64,000 bases of DNA from Streptosporangium becharense (GCF_014204985.1 NZ_JACHMP010000001.1:992001-1056000); one strand, 5' to 3'; positions 38,715 through 48,946 are shown, counted from the stretch's first letter. The notes: generated by a model not told the origin, from the sequence alone. Translations and numbers: made by a program.

Positions 38715-39938
38715 TTACAGGGCGACCCCCAGGAGGGCGTCGACGACGTCCTTGACCAGGGTGGGGGCGCCGGGGTCGCTGCCGCCCTCGGACAGGGCCC
38801 GCTCGGCCCACTCGTCGACGGCCGCGAGCGCGGCGGGGGTGTCCAGGTCGGCGGCGATCCGGTCGCGGACCCGCTCCAGCACACCCGCGGCGTCGGGGCC
38901 GATCCCCAGCCCGACGGCCGAGCGCCAGCGCGCGAGCCGCACCTCCGCCGAGGCGAGCTGGTCGGGTGTCCACTCCCAGTCGGAGCGGTAGTGGTGCGCC
39001 AGCAGGGCCAGCCTGATGGCCATCGGGTCACTCTGGCGGCGCAGCCGGGAGACGAAGACCAGGTTCCCCTTCGACTTGGACATCTTCTCCCCGTCGAGGG
39101 CCACCATGCCGGCGTGCACGTACGCCTTGGCGAAGGGCCACTCCCCGCACGCCACGTGGCCCTCGTGCGCGCCGCACTCGTGGTGCGGGAAGATCAGGTC
39201 AGAGCCGCCGCCCGCGACGTCGAAGCCGCTGGACAGGTTGGCCAGGGCGATGGCGGTGCACTCGATGTGCCAGCCGGGCCTGCCCCGGCCCAGCGGCGAG
39301 GCCCAGGACGGCTCCCCCGGGCGCTCCGCGCGCCACAGCAGCCAGTCGAGCGGGTGCTTCTTGCCCGGCCGGTCCGGATCGCCGCCGCGCTCGCCGGACA
39401 GCGCGATCATCTGCTCCTCGGAGTACCCGGAGACCGCGCCGAACTTGGGTGCCGCGGCGACGTCGAAGTAGACGTCGCCGTCGAGGTCGTAGGTGGCCCC
39501 CTTGTCGCGCAGCAGCACGACGAGCGCGGCCACCTGGTCGATCGCCTCGGTCACCCCGACGTACTCGCGGGGCGGGATGATCCGCAACGCCTCCATGTCG
39601 GTCCGGAACAGTTCGATCTCACGCTCGGCCAGCTCCTGCCAGTCGACACCGGTCTCCTCGGCGCGCTTGAGCAGGGGGTCGTCCACGTCGGTGGCGTTCT
39701 GCGTGAAATGCACCTCGTGGCCGGCGTCCCGCCACGCCCGGTTGACCAGGTCGAAGGCCAGGTAGGTGTTGGCGTGGCCCAGGTGGGTGGCGTCGTACGG
39801 AGTGATGCCGCAGACGTACATCCGTGCCGTCGGGCCCGGCCGGGTGGGAGCCACCTCTCGTGCGGCGGTGTCGTACAGCCGCGGCGGGGCACCGGTACCG
39901 GGAAGCCGGGGAACCTTCGGCGCAGACCACGATCTCAT
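38715..39938 (-). CDS. mshC: Mycothiol ligase MshC (Cys:GlcN-Ins ligase)
   Basis: 407 residues from ATG 39938 with GGAAGG upstream; MshC proteins are normally near 410. The class I synthetase HIGH motif is THLGH (51-55), the zinc Cys43 is in YVCGITPYD and the KMSKS loop is EKMSKSKGN. The start [11 protein letters not shown] is typical of MshC and not of cysteinyl-tRNA synthetase. It activates Cys with ATP and joins it to GlcN-inositol, the third dedicated step to mycothiol, the main thiol of actinomycetes. Part of a conserved block with the genes at 41-43 kb. Confidence 0.94.
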   Translation of the reverse strand: MRSWSAPKVPRLPGTGAPPRLYDTAAREVAPTRPGPTARMYVCGITPYDATHLGHANTYLAFDLVNRAWRDAGHEVHFTQNATDVDDPLLKRAEETGVDWQELAEREIELFRTDMEALRIIPPREYVGVTEAIDQVAALVVLLRDKGATYDLDGDVYFDVAAAPKFGAVSGYSEEQMIALSGERGGDPDRPGKKHPLDWLLWRAERPGEPSWASPLGRGRPGWHIECTAIALANLSSGFDVAGGGSDLIFPHHECGAHEGHVACGEWPFAKAYVHAGMVALDGEKMSKSKGNLVFVSRLRRQSDPMAIRLALLAHHYRSDWEWTPDQLASAEVRLARWRSAVGLGIGPDAAGVLERVRDRIAADLDTPAALAAVDEWAERALSEGGSDPGAPTLVKDVVDALLGVAL

Positions 39939-40149
39939 CTGAATCCTTCCAACATGGGCCCCCGGCGCGGGGGAGGCACGGCACGGCGCCGCGCGGGTCG
40001 GTGACATGCTCTGCGGTGACGACCAGGTCACCGCCTTCACAACGGGCGTCGCCCCCGCCGCCGGACCGGCGGAGAGGCGACAGGCCCGCGGAGTCGACGG
40101 ACGGCCCCGGCGGCGCTTCCACTCGTCTTAACCTCCGGAGCTCGCCGGA

Positions 40150-40866
40150 TCATTCCGGGATGACCGTTCGGAAAGCCGCCGGGTCACGCGGGTCGGCGGT
40201 GAAGTCGTAACGCACTTCCGTCGAGGTCAGGGCCACCAGGGTCACCGAGAGGGAGCCGTAGGCCCGGCCGTCGGGCAGCTCGTGGTGGACGATCATGGCG
40301 CGCGGGTCCCCGGCGGGCACCCCCGCACCGGTGGCGAGCCCGTACCACTCCGTCCAGGGGCCGCCGATCCCGGAGGGACGCCGGGCCCCGGCGAACAGGG
40401 GGCGGAAGAAGGCGACCCGGTCGTTCTCCTCGCCACGTTCCCAGCCGCTGTTGACGATCATGTGGGTTCCGGGCGGGAGGTCGTCGTACTCCAGGGTGAT
40501 CCCGTCCCAGTGCCAGAGGCGGGCGCCGCCGGCGTCGGCGCGGAGCAGGTGGAAGGGGTCGTAGCCGGCCACACCGCCGGCGACGGGCTCTCCCCCGGAC
40601 GCGGCGAGAAGCGGCAGGTCGCCGCGGGACCGGCGGGCCTGTGGGTCGGCCAGGACGCCGTGCCCGTTGAGCAGCGCGCCGATCCGCCTGGCCGCGGGGT
40701 CGACGGCCAGCCAGGTGCCACCCGCCTCCAGGTCGCGCCCGCCGACGAGACCGGGCCAGTGCTCGGCGGGGGGAGCCCACGGCCGGTGGGTGAACTCGTC
40801 ACGGACACCGATCACGATCATGGGGATCTCGGCGCTCGGGTCGATGCTGACGGCAACCGTGCACAT
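40150..40866 (-). CDS. NRDE/TANGO2-family protein
   Basis: 238 residues. The N-terminus MCTVAVS with Cys2 and the GVRDEFTHRP block are the NRDE hallmark; Cys2 could be a nucleophile after Met removal, as in Ntn-like hydrolases, but this is not shown for the family. TAGCCT stands 6 nt before the ATG, so the transcript is likely leaderless. It sits between mshC and the SCO1664-like gene. TANGO2 homologues are linked to heme or lipid handling in eukaryotes; the bacterial role is unknown. Confidence 0.8.
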   Translation of the reverse strand: MCTVAVSIDPSAEIPMIVIGVRDEFTHRPWAPPAEHWPGLVGGRDLEAGGTWLAVDPAARRIGALLNGHGVLADPQARRSRGDLPLLAASGGEPVAGGVAGYDPFHLLRADAGGARLWHWDGITLEYDDLPPGTHMIVNSGWERGEENDRVAFFRPLFAGARRPSGIGGPWTEWYGLATGAGVPAGDPRAMIVHHELPDGRAYGSLSVTLVALTSTEVRYDFTADPRDPAAFRTVIPE

Positions 40867-40910
40867 GCCGGGAGGCTACAACGCCGACCGGCCGCGGCTC
40901 CGGGCCGGGG

Positions 40911-40998
40911 GGCGATCAGGCGGGAGCGGTCGGACGGGAGAGACGATCGGACGGGGCGATCAGGCGGGAGCGGTCGAATGGGAGGGACGATCGGGCGG
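40911..40998. repeat. 44-bp tandem duplication, two copies
   Basis: Units 40911-40954 and 40955-40998 start GGCGATCAGGCGGGAGCGGT and differ at only a few bases. They lie in the short spacer between the SCO1664-like stop and the TANGO2 gene's promoter. Recent slippage or unequal exchange is the simple explanation. Confidence 0.85.
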
Positions 40999-41009
40999 GA
41001 GAGGGCCGG

Positions 41010-41771
41010 TCAGATGGGGGGCCAGGGGATGGCGGGCCATTCCTTGGACGGGAGAGGGTGCAGGCCGGTGTCGAGGAGCCTGCGGACCCGTGCCCACGTC
41101 GCCTCCACCTCGGGCAGGGTCAGCAACTCGCGCAGGCGACGGCCGAGGGTGCCCCGGTCGAGGTCGCGTTCGAGGCGGGCGAGGACGTTCATGGCCTCGC
41201 GGGGCAGGGGCTTGCCGCGCCACTGCCACAGGACGGTGCGGAGCTTGTCGTCGACCGAGAAGGAGACCCCGTGGTCGACGCCATGGACGTGGCCGTCGGC
41301 GAGCGGCAGCAGGTGACCGCCCTTCCGGTCGGCGTTGTTCACGACCGCGTCGAAGATCGTCATCCTGCGCAGCGCGGGATGACGGCTGCGGATCAGCGCC
41401 ATCAGGTCGGCCTCGGGGTCGGTGTCGACCCACAGCTGGCACATGCCGGGGCCGAACGGCCCGTCCCGGTAGACGGTGGGCGGCACGATCCGCCACCCGG
41501 TCGCGGCGGAGACCTCGTACGCGGCGACCTCGCGGGCGGCGAGGGTGCCGTCGGGGAAGTCCCAGAGCGGCCGCTCACCGCGTACGGGCTTGTACACGCA
41601 GGCGGTCGAGAGGGAGCCGAGGCTGACCGAGCAGTAGAGCGTCATGTTGGTCGCCTCGACGAGACGACCGGCCACCTCGATCCGGCCGTCGCGGAGCAGG
41701 CGCAGGGCGGTCACGTCGTCCAGCCCCGCGGCGGGGGCGGCGCTCAGCGTCGGCTCGCTCTCGGCACTCAT
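41010..41771 (-). CDS. SCO1664-family protein (PI3/4-kinase-like fold)
   Basis: 253 residues from ATG 41771 (GGAGG 3 nt upstream). The pattern TACVYKPVRGERPLWDFP, then NNADRKGGHLL as a catalytic-loop-like motif and VDHGVSFS as a metal loop, recalls phosphatidylinositol-kinase/HipA-like enzymes. In actinomycetes these proteins travel with DUF3090 and MSMEG_4193 phosphomutase near mshC, as here. The start overlaps the DUF3090 stop by 4 nt. Substrate is unknown; a small-molecule or protein kinase activity is inference. Confidence 0.82.
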   Translation of the reverse strand: MSAESEPTLSAAPAAGLDDVTALRLLRDGRIEVAGRLVEATNMTLYCSVSLGSLSTACVYKPVRGERPLWDFPDGTLAAREVAAYEVSAATGWRIVPPTVYRDGPFGPGMCQLWVDTDPEADLMALIRSRHPALRRMTIFDAVVNNADRKGGHLLPLADGHVHGVDHGVSFSVDDKLRTVLWQWRGKPLPREAMNVLARLERDLDRGTLGRRLRELLTLPEVEATWARVRRLLDTGLHPLPSKEWPAIPWPPI

Positions 41772-42340
41772 TCGCCTCCTCCAGCGGACGTGACGCCGCC
41801 TCGGTAACCGTTGAGCCGTACGCAGACGTGCCCCTCGGGGTCGAGGGGCTGAGCGCAGAGCGGGCAGGGCGGGCGGCCGGCCGCGACGAGCGCCAGGGCC
41901 CGCCGGGTGAAGGCCCTGGCCGCGGCGGGGCTGATGTGCACCCGCAGCACCGTGGGCTCCTCCTCCGGCTGCTCCTGCGCCTCCTCGTCCTCGACGACGG
42001 CCTCCTGGGCCTCGATGACGACCTGGGCCGCCTCGGCGTCCCAGGCCAGGGCCATCGTGCCGACGCGGAAGTCTTCGCTGATCGGCAGGTCGAGCGGGGC
42101 GTTGTCGGTCAGGGCCGCCGGAGCGACGGCGGGCACCTGGGCCGTCCCGCCGCTGCGCCGCAGCACCTCGTCGAGCAGTTCGTCGAGGCGGTCGGCGAGC
42201 GCGGCCACCTGGAACTTCTCCAGCCCTACGGTCGTCAGCCTGCCCTGACCGCGGGCCTGCAGGAAGAATGCTCGTGATCCCGGTTGCCCCACGGCACCGG
42301 CCACGAACCTCTCGGGTGGGTCGTAGTCGAAGACCGGCAT
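41768..42340 (-). CDS. DUF3090 family protein
   Basis: 190 residues. The start PVFDYDPPERFVAGAVGQPGSR and the C-terminal CPLCAQPLDPEGHVC knuckle are characteristic. The end could bind zinc through three Cys and one His. It is coupled to the SCO1664-like gene and follows the phosphomutase by 9 nt. TAAGGT lies 6 nt before the ATG, suggesting its own leaderless transcript in addition to read-through. Function unknown; the trio's conservation implies a joint pathway. Confidence 0.85.
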   Translation of the reverse strand: MPVFDYDPPERFVAGAVGQPGSRAFFLQARGQGRLTTVGLEKFQVAALADRLDELLDEVLRRSGGTAQVPAVAPAALTDNAPLDLPISEDFRVGTMALAWDAEAAQVVIEAQEAVVEDEEAQEQPEEEPTVLRVHISPAAARAFTRRALALVAAGRPPCPLCAQPLDPEGHVCVRLNGYRGGVTSAGGGE

Positions 42341-42349
42341 AGCCTGACC

Positions 42350-43048
42350 TTACGTGGTCCCGGATCCGCCGCCGACCGCGGCGTCGCTCACGGTGAGGTT
42401 TTCTCCCCCGTCCGCGTCCGCCGAACCTTCCGCCGGACGCAATCCGGTCACATCTCCGCCCACGTCGTTGAGCCGCAGGACGAAGGGCCGCAGCGGGGTG
42501 TAACGGATGGCGGTGAGCGAGGCGGGATCGGCCGTCACCCGCTGGAACTGGTCCAGATGCAGCCCGAGGGCGTCGGCCACGATGGCCTTGATCACGTCTC
42601 CGTGGCTGCAGACGAGGTAGACGGCCTTGGGGCCCAGACGCTCGTTCCACTCCCTGACCGCCGCCACGGCACGGTGCTGGACCTCGGGCAGGGATTCTCC
42701 CCCGGGGAACCGCGCGGCGCTGGGATGAGCCTGCACGACGGGCCACAGGGGGTCCTTGGCGAGCTCGGCGATCGGCCGGCCGGTCCAGTCGCCGTAGCGG
42801 CACTCGCCGAAGCGCTCGTCGGTCGTCACCTCCGTCACGCGGCCCGCGGCGACGGCCTGGGCGGTCTCCCGGCAGCGCTCCAGGGGGCTGGAGACGATCG
42901 CGTCGAGCTCCAGGGACGCCAGCCGCGCGCCGAGCGCCTCGGCCTGGGCCCGTCCCGCGTCGTTGAGGTGGACGTCCGGGGTCCAGCCCGCGAGGACCGG
43001 ACCGGTGAGGTGGGTGAGGCCGTGTCTGGCCAGCAACAGGGTCGTCAC
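42350..43048 (-). CDS. MSMEG_4193-family histidine phosphatase / phosphomutase
   Basis: 232 residues from a GTG. The RHG motif (LLARHGLTHL, His9) and second His in VCSHGDVIKAIV define the histidine phosphatase superfamily; the Glu region is ERFGECRYGDWTG. This subfamily is named for its mycobacterial member and is the first gene of the conserved trio here. It may hydrolyse or transfer a phosphate from a compound made by the SCO1664-like kinase, an inference from the pairing. Confidence 0.85.
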   Translation of the reverse strand: MTTLLLARHGLTHLTGPVLAGWTPDVHLNDAGRAQAEALGARLASLELDAIVSSPLERCRETAQAVAAGRVTEVTTDERFGECRYGDWTGRPIAELAKDPLWPVVQAHPSAARFPGGESLPEVQHRAVAAVREWNERLGPKAVYLVCSHGDVIKAIVADALGLHLDQFQRVTADPASLTAIRYTPLRPFVLRLNDVGGDVTGLRPAEGSADADGGENLTVSDAAVGGGSGTT

Positions 43049-43113
43049 GCGGGCAAGTCTTGCAGCCCTGGCTCCACTCCTTTCAGGGGACCGGGCGGTA
43101 ATCTGGCCGGATC

Positions 43114-44058
43114 ATGGAGCAGCGCTATGTGGGCCGGAGCGGCTTGTCGGTGTCCCGCCTCGGGCTGGGGACGATGACGTGGGGGCGTGACACCGGCGCG
43201 GAGGAGGCCGCGGCGCAGCTTCGTACCTTCGCCGAGGCCGGCGGCACGCTCATCGACACCGCCGACGTCTACTCGGGCGGCGACGCCGAGCGGCTGCTCG
43301 GCCGGCTGCTGCGTGAGGCGGTGCCGCGCTCGGAGCTGGTGCTGTCCACCAAGGCCGTGCTCACCCCGGCGGGCCGCAGGCCCCGCGACGCCTCCCGCAG
43401 GCACCTGATCGCCGCCATCGACGCCTCACTGAACCGCCTGGGGGTCGACGAGGTCGACCTGTGGCAGTTGCACGCCTTCGACGCGGACGTCCCGCTGGAG
43501 GAGACCCTGGCCGCGGTGGACGCCATCGTGTCCTCGGGACGGGCCGCGTACGCGGGGGTCTGCGACTACACGGGCTGGCAGCTCGCCGCGGCGGCCGTCG
43601 GGCAGCGGGCGGTGCCCGGCCGGGCGCCGATCGTCGCCGCCCAGGTCGAGTACTCGCTGCTGGCCAGGGACGCCGAACGCGAGCTGATCGCCGCCGCCGA
43701 GTACGTCGGCGCGGGAGTGCTGGCCTGGTCGCCGCTCGGACGCGGGGTCCTCACCGGCAAGTACCGCACCGGCGTCCCCGCCGACTCCCGCGCCGCGACC
43801 CCGCACTTCGCCGACTACGTCCGGCCCTACCTGGACGAGCGGTGCCGCCGGGTCGTGGAGTCGGTGACGACCGCGGCGGACGGGCTCGGCGTCTCCCCCC
43901 TGGCGGTCGCCCTGTCGTGGGTGCGCGACCAGCCCGGGGTGTCCGCCGCCGTCGTCGGGGCTCGCACCCACGCGCAGCTGACCGGGGTGCTCCAGGCCGA
44001 GGAACTGACGCTGCCGATGGAGATCCGGGAGGCCCTCGACGACGTCTCGGCCGAATGA
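43114..44058 (+). CDS. Aldo/keto reductase
   Basis: 314 residues. The AKR tetrad is complete: Asp48, Tyr53, Lys80 and His120 (WQLHAFD). Start MEQRYVGRSGLSVSRLGLG is typical of the YccK/Kv-beta-like branch. It reduces aldehydes or ketones with NADPH in the cytosol. TAATCT lies 9 nt before the ATG with no clear Shine-Dalgarno sequence. It is divergent from the phosphomutase. Substrate unknown. Confidence 0.9.
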   Translation: MEQRYVGRSGLSVSRLGLGTMTWGRDTGAEEAAAQLRTFAEAGGTLIDTADVYSGGDAERLLGRLLREAVPRSELVLSTKAVLTPAGRRPRDASRRHLIAAIDASLNRLGVDEVDLWQLHAFDADVPLEETLAAVDAIVSSGRAAYAGVCDYTGWQLAAAAVGQRAVPGRAPIVAAQVEYSLLARDAERELIAAAEYVGAGVLAWSPLGRGVLTGKYRTGVPADSRAATPHFADYVRPYLDERCRRVVESVTTAADGLGVSPLAVALSWVRDQPGVSAAVVGARTHAQLTGVLQAEELTLPMEIREALDDVSAE

Positions 44059-44346
44059 GCGACGCTGTGTCAGGCCGCCGTCGATCGGTCCTGTCCGGGC
44101 CCGGCCCCGGGCCGCCGACGGTCACACCGCCGGCTGCCTCCACCACGGGATCCGGGCGTGGAAAGGCCGTGCCTCCGCCGTAGATCAGAACGAGATTAGG
44201 TCTCGCGTATCACTACTCGATACCGAATCGCAACTTTCCGTGGAAAAACCGGGCCTCCCCACAAAACTGTCAAACGGGTGCCGGAGGGGGCGCCCGGACG
44301 CCGGTCGGAAGCCATGACCGGAGTCTGGACGGGGGGAGGAAGCGGC

Positions 44347-45747
44347 GTGCGAACTGCGATGTCCGCCGGAGTGCTGGCACTGACGCTGGGCGGAGGCGTG
44401 AGCGCGTTCGCGGTGGTCCCCGCGCTCGCCGCACCGCGGGCGATCGCCACCCCTTGGGGGGTCGCCGTCACGCGGGCGGGGGTCACGCACGAGGTGACGC
44501 ACGAGGTCACGCACACCGGGACGGCGACAGACCCAGGCCCGGGTTCGGGCTCAGGTCCGGGCAAGGGGACAGGTGCGTTACCGGGCGCCGGCCCGGCGTC
44601 TCCGGTGGGGGACGAGCGCTCACCCGGGGCGGCGACGACCCGCGGCCGGCCGGGCACCGCACACGACGACTGCCGGAGCGCCGGACCTCTCGCCGCCGTC
44701 ACCGGCGTGCTCTGCGCGGCCGCGGACGACGCCGGGAACGCCCTCGGCACCGCGAACGCTCCCGACACCGCGAACGCGCACCGCGCCGTGGAGACGCACA
44801 CCGCCGCGAGCACCCGCTCCACCGCGGACACCCACGCCGCCACGGACACGCACCGCACCGCGGACACGCACTCCACCGTGAGCGGTTCCGCAGATCCGGA
44901 CGACGTCGAGGGCACCGACGACCCCGGTCGTGCGGACGACCCCGCCGACGCGGGCGGTCTCGGCGACGTGGGCGGCACGCTCGGCGACATCCTGGACGGC
45001 GTGGTCGACGGGCTCACGACCCGCGGCGCCGACGGCGCGAGGCCGGCCGGAACGGGCGCTCCCGGCACCACGGGCCCGGGCGGCGCGGAGGCCGCAGAGG
45101 CCGCGGAGGCCACGGGCGGCGCGGACGCGGACGACGCCGGGGACCGGACGACCGCCGAGCCGTCGCCGGAACTCGGCGCTCCGTTCGGCGCCGGGGAGGC
45201 GTCGGACGGCGGATCGCCGCCCGAGACCGCGAACACGCTCTGCGCGCCGCCCGCGGCCACCGCCGGCTGCACCGGCCGGCCGGAGACTCACGCACCCCGC
45301 AGGGGCACCGGGCCGGACGGCCCGCCGATCCCCGACCCGTCGCGGACGCGCCGGCCCGGCCTGCCCCGGAAGGACGCGGTGGCGCCGCCCAGCGGACCGC
45401 CGACGTTCACGGGACCGTTCCAACCGTCCGGCGGGACCGGGGCGGCGCGGAACCGCACGGCCACCGGAGACGAGGATGATCCGGCGGCCTCCGGGCCGTC
45501 CACCCGGGTCGACGCCGAGGCGCCCCGGGTGGAGCTGCTGTGGCCGGGCCCGCTGATGGAGAAGTTGCACCGGCAGATGCCCCAGCGGCGGCAGGTGACT
45601 CCCAGCCGGCCGTCCGACTGGCCGGGCACCGTCCTGACCGCGGCACTGCTCGTCGTCGCGATCTTCGCGGTCCGCCTGCTGTACGGCAGGGAGAAGGGGT
45701 CGATCCCGTTCGAGCCCGTCTCCCCCAACCGCCACCGGGTGGCGTAG
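44347..45747 (+). CDS. Secreted, low-complexity protein with C-terminal membrane anchor
   Basis: 466 residues from a GTG after GGGGGGAGGA (about 8 nt). An N-terminal signal (AGVLALTLGGGVSAFAVV, cleavage near ALAAP) is followed by VTHEVTHEVTH and then Thr/His/Ala/Asp-rich repeats (STADTHAATDTHRTADTH). Acidic Gly/Ala and Pro-rich zones follow. A single helix TVLTAALLVVAIFAVRLLYG near 422-441 and a short basic tail end it. It looks like a surface protein held by its C-terminal helix. I do not recognise a family. The antisense frame 44196-45272 is open too but has no signal, anchor or binding site and is rejected. Confidence 0.65.
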   Translation: MRTAMSAGVLALTLGGGVSAFAVVPALAAPRAIATPWGVAVTRAGVTHEVTHEVTHTGTATDPGPGSGSGPGKGTGALPGAGPASPVGDERSPGAATTRGRPGTAHDDCRSAGPLAAVTGVLCAAADDAGNALGTANAPDTANAHRAVETHTAASTRSTADTHAATDTHRTADTHSTVSGSADPDDVEGTDDPGRADDPADAGGLGDVGGTLGDILDGVVDGLTTRGADGARPAGTGAPGTTGPGGAEAAEAAEATGGADADDAGDRTTAEPSPELGAPFGAGEASDGGSPPETANTLCAPPAATAGCTGRPETHAPRRGTGPDGPPIPDPSRTRRPGLPRKDAVAPPSGPPTFTGPFQPSGGTGAARNRTATGDEDDPAASGPSTRVDAEAPRVELLWPGPLMEKLHRQMPQRRQVTPSRPSDWPGTVLTAALLVVAIFAVRLLYGREKGSIPFEPVSPNRHRVA

Positions 45748-45841
45748 CCCCCCGCCGGGAGTGGGGCCCCCGGCCCCGGGGCCTCGCGCCGGGCACGGGA
45801 AGGGCGGCGTCCTCACCGGGCCGAAAGGCCGGGCCCCGGCA

Positions 45842-45893
45842 GCCCGAAGGCCCCCGCCCCGGCCGGTCTCCGGCGGGGCGGGGGCCTTCGGGC
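45842..45893. terminator. Bidirectional hairpin with 20-bp perfect stem
   Basis: GCCCGAAGGCCCCCGCCCCG (45842-45861) is exactly complementary to 45874-45893, with a 12-nt loop that itself holds CCGG ends. It separates the secreted protein gene from the convergent fabI. No T-run. Confidence 0.7.
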
Positions 45894-45901
45894 CGGTCGT
45901 G

Positions 45902-46665
45902 TCAGGCGCCGATGGCGTGGACGCCGCCGTCGACGTGGACGATCTCACCGGTCGTGGCGGGGAACCAGTCGGACAGCAGGGCGACGCACGCCTTGGCGGC
46001 CGGGACGGGGTCGTTGATGTCCCAGCCGATCGGGGCCTTGGCGGGCCAGCTCTCCTCGAACTCGCTGAAACCCGGGATGCTCTTGGCGGCCATCGTCCGG
46101 ATCGGGCCGGCGGCCACCAGGTTGACCCGGATGCCGTGCTTGCCGAGGTCACGAGCCAGGTAGCGGGAGCACGACTCCAAGCCGGCCTTGGCCACGCCCA
46201 TCCAGTCGTAGACCGGCCACGCCCTGGTGGCGTCGAAGTCGAGGCCGACGATCGAGCCGCCTTCCTTCATCAGCGGGAGCGCGGCCACCGCGAGCGACTT
46301 GAACGAGTACGTGGAGATCTGGACGGCGGTCGCCACGTCCTCCCACGAGGTGTTCAGGAAGTTGCCGCCGAGAGCGGTCTGCGGCGCGAAGCCGATGGCG
46401 TGCACCACACCGTCGAGACCGCCCAGGTGCTCGCCGACCCGCTCGGCCAGGGAGTCGAGGTGCGCGGTGTCGGTGACGTCGAGTTCCAGCACCGGCGGCG
46501 GCTCGGGAAGCCGCTTGGCGATGCGCTCGACGAGGCTGAGCCGGCCGAAGCCGGTGAGCACGACCTGCGCACCCTCCTCCTGGGCCAGCCTGGCCACCGA
46601 GAAGGCGATGGAGGCGTCGGTCAGCACCCCGGTGACGAGGAGCCGCTTTCCTTCGAGGATTCCCA

Positions 46666-46666
<1 letters not shown>
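45902..46666 (-). CDS. fabI: Enoyl-ACP reductase (NADH), InhA/FabI type
   Basis: 254 residues. LLVTGVLTDASIAFSVA is the FabI/InhA nucleotide loop, and the catalytic pair is Tyr and Lys in VYDWMGVAKAGLES. It reduces trans-2-enoyl-ACP in the type II fatty-acid cycle. The ATG overlaps the fabG stop (TGATG), so the two reductases are coupled. It is the target class of isoniazid and triclosan. Confidence 0.93.
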
Positions 46667-47379
<713 letters not shown>

Positions 47380-47433
47380 CTATCGGCTACCGGGGGGTAA
47401 ACCTCTTGTCCGGGAAGAACAAGATCACAGGGT

Positions 47434-47439
47434 TAGGAT
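47434..47439 (+). promoter_or_regulatory. Candidate -10 box of leaderless tldD
   Basis: TAGGAT ends 7 nt before the tldD ATG at 47447, with no ribosome site, as expected for a leaderless transcript. Confidence 0.5.
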
Positions 47440-47446
47440 CGTTGAC

Positions 47447-48946
47447 ATGCGCCAGATCGACCCCGATTTCCTCGCCCTGCCGCTGCGGCGGCTGGCCGAC
47501 GCGGCTCTGCAACGTGCCCGCGACCTGGGTGCCGAGCACGCCGACTTCCGGCTGGAGCGGGTCCGTTCGGAGACCCTGCGCCTGTCCGACACCGCGCTGG
47601 AGGGGTCCGTCGACGCCGACGACCTGGGGTTCGCGGTGCGGGTCGTCAGGAACGGCACCTGGGGTTTCGCGTCCGGCATCGAGCTGACCGCCGAGGCGGC
47701 CGCCGAGGTCGCCGAGCAGGCGGTGCGGGTGGCGGCCGTGGCCGCGGCGATCAACCGCGAGCCGGTGGAGCTGGCGCCCGAACCGGTCCACGCCGACGTC
47801 ACCTGGGTCTCCTCCTACGAGGTCGACCCGTTCGACGTGCCTACGCGCGCCAAAGTGGCCCTGCTCGCCGACTGGTCGGGCGGCCTGTTGAAGGACCCCC
47901 GGGTCGACCACGTGCGGGCCTCGCTCCGGCAGGTCAAGGAGCAGAAGTTCTACGCCGACACGGCGGGCACCGTCACCACCCAGCAGCGGGTGCGGGTCCA
48001 CCCCCAGCTGGAGGCCACGAAGGTGCTCGACGGCCGCTTCGACTCGATGCGGACGCTCGCCCCGCCGACCGGCCGGGGGTACGAGTACCTCACCGGCACC
48101 GGCTGGGACTTCCCCGGAGAGCTGGAACGCATCCCCGAGGAGCTGGCGGAGAAGCTCCGGGCCCCCTCCGTCGAGGCGGGGCGGTACGACCTGGTGATCG
48201 ACCCGTCCAACCTGTGGCTGACGATCCACGAGTCCATCGGACACGCCACCGAGCTGGACCGGGCCCTGGGCTACGAGGCGGCCTACGCCGGCACGAGCTT
48301 CGCCACCTTCGACCGGCTCGGTGAGCTGGTCTACGGCTCGCCGGCGATGAACGTGGTCGGCGACCGCACGACGGAACACGGCCTGTCCACGATCGGCTAC
48401 GACGACGAGGGCGTGGCGACCCGGGAGTTCGACATCGTCTCCGGCGGGGTGCTGGTCGGTTACCAGCTCGACCGGCGGATGGCGCTGCTGAAGGGCCTGG
48501 GCGCCTCCAACGGCTGCGCCTTCGCCGACTCCCCCGGCCACACGCCGATCCAGCGGATGGCCAACGTCTCACTGCGGCCGGTGCCCGACGGGCCCACGAC
48601 CGGGCAGCTGATCTCCGGGGTCGACCGCGGCATCTACGTCGTGGGTGACAAGAGCTGGTCCATCGACATGCAGCGGTACAACTTCCAGTTCACCGGCCAG
48701 CGCTTCTACCGCATCGAGAACGGCAGGCTCGCCGGGCAGGTGCGTGACGTCGCCTACCAGGCCACGACCACCGACTTCTGGCGGTCGATGGAGGCGGTCG
48801 GCGGGCCCGGGACGTACGTGCTGGGTGGCGCGTTCAACTGCGGCAAGGGCCAGCCGGGGCAGATCGCCCCGGTCAGCCACGGCTGCCCGAGCGCGCTCTT
48901 CCGTGACGTGCGCGTGCTGAACACCCTCCGGGAGAGCGGCGGTTGA
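47447..48946 (+). CDS. tldD: TldD metalloprotease subunit
   Basis: 499 residues. The zinc motif HESIGH is at 261-266 (Glu262) in the family context IHESIGHATELDRALG. TldD and TldE form a heterodimer that trims unfolded peptides, matures microcin-like peptides and releases antitoxins in other bacteria. Here tldE follows on the same strand 73 nt later. No RiPP precursor was spotted nearby, so a housekeeping peptidase role is likely. Confidence 0.93.
   Translation: MRQIDPDFLALPLRRLADAALQRARDLGAEHADFRLERVRSETLRLSDTALEGSVDADDLGFAVRVVRNGTWGFASGIELTAEAAAEVAEQAVRVAAVAAAINREPVELAPEPVHADVTWVSSYEVDPFDVPTRAKVALLADWSGGLLKDPRVDHVRASLRQVKEQKFYADTAGTVTTQQRVRVHPQLEATKVLDGRFDSMRTLAPPTGRGYEYLTGTGWDFPGELERIPEELAEKLRAPSVEAGRYDLVIDPSNLWLTIHESIGHATELDRALGYEAAYAGTSFATFDRLGELVYGSPAMNVVGDRTTEHGLSTIGYDDEGVATREFDIVSGGVLVGYQLDRRMALLKGLGASNGCAFADSPGHTPIQRMANVSLRPVPDGPTTGQLISGVDRGIYVVGDKSWSIDMQRYNFQFTGQRFYRIENGRLAGQVRDVAYQATTTDFWRSMEAVGGPGTYVLGGAFNCGKGQPGQIAPVSHGCPSALFRDVRVLNTLRESGG

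Noticed and set aside
38715-39938. Cysteinyl-tRNA synthetase
   Set aside because: Length about 407, the [11 protein letters not shown] start and the lack of the tRNA-binding C-terminal domain identify MshC instead.
44196-45272. Minus-strand frame through the secreted-protein gene
   Set aside because: Low-complexity Ser/Ala/Pro/Val sequence without signal peptide, anchor or ribosome site; the plus strand has all three.
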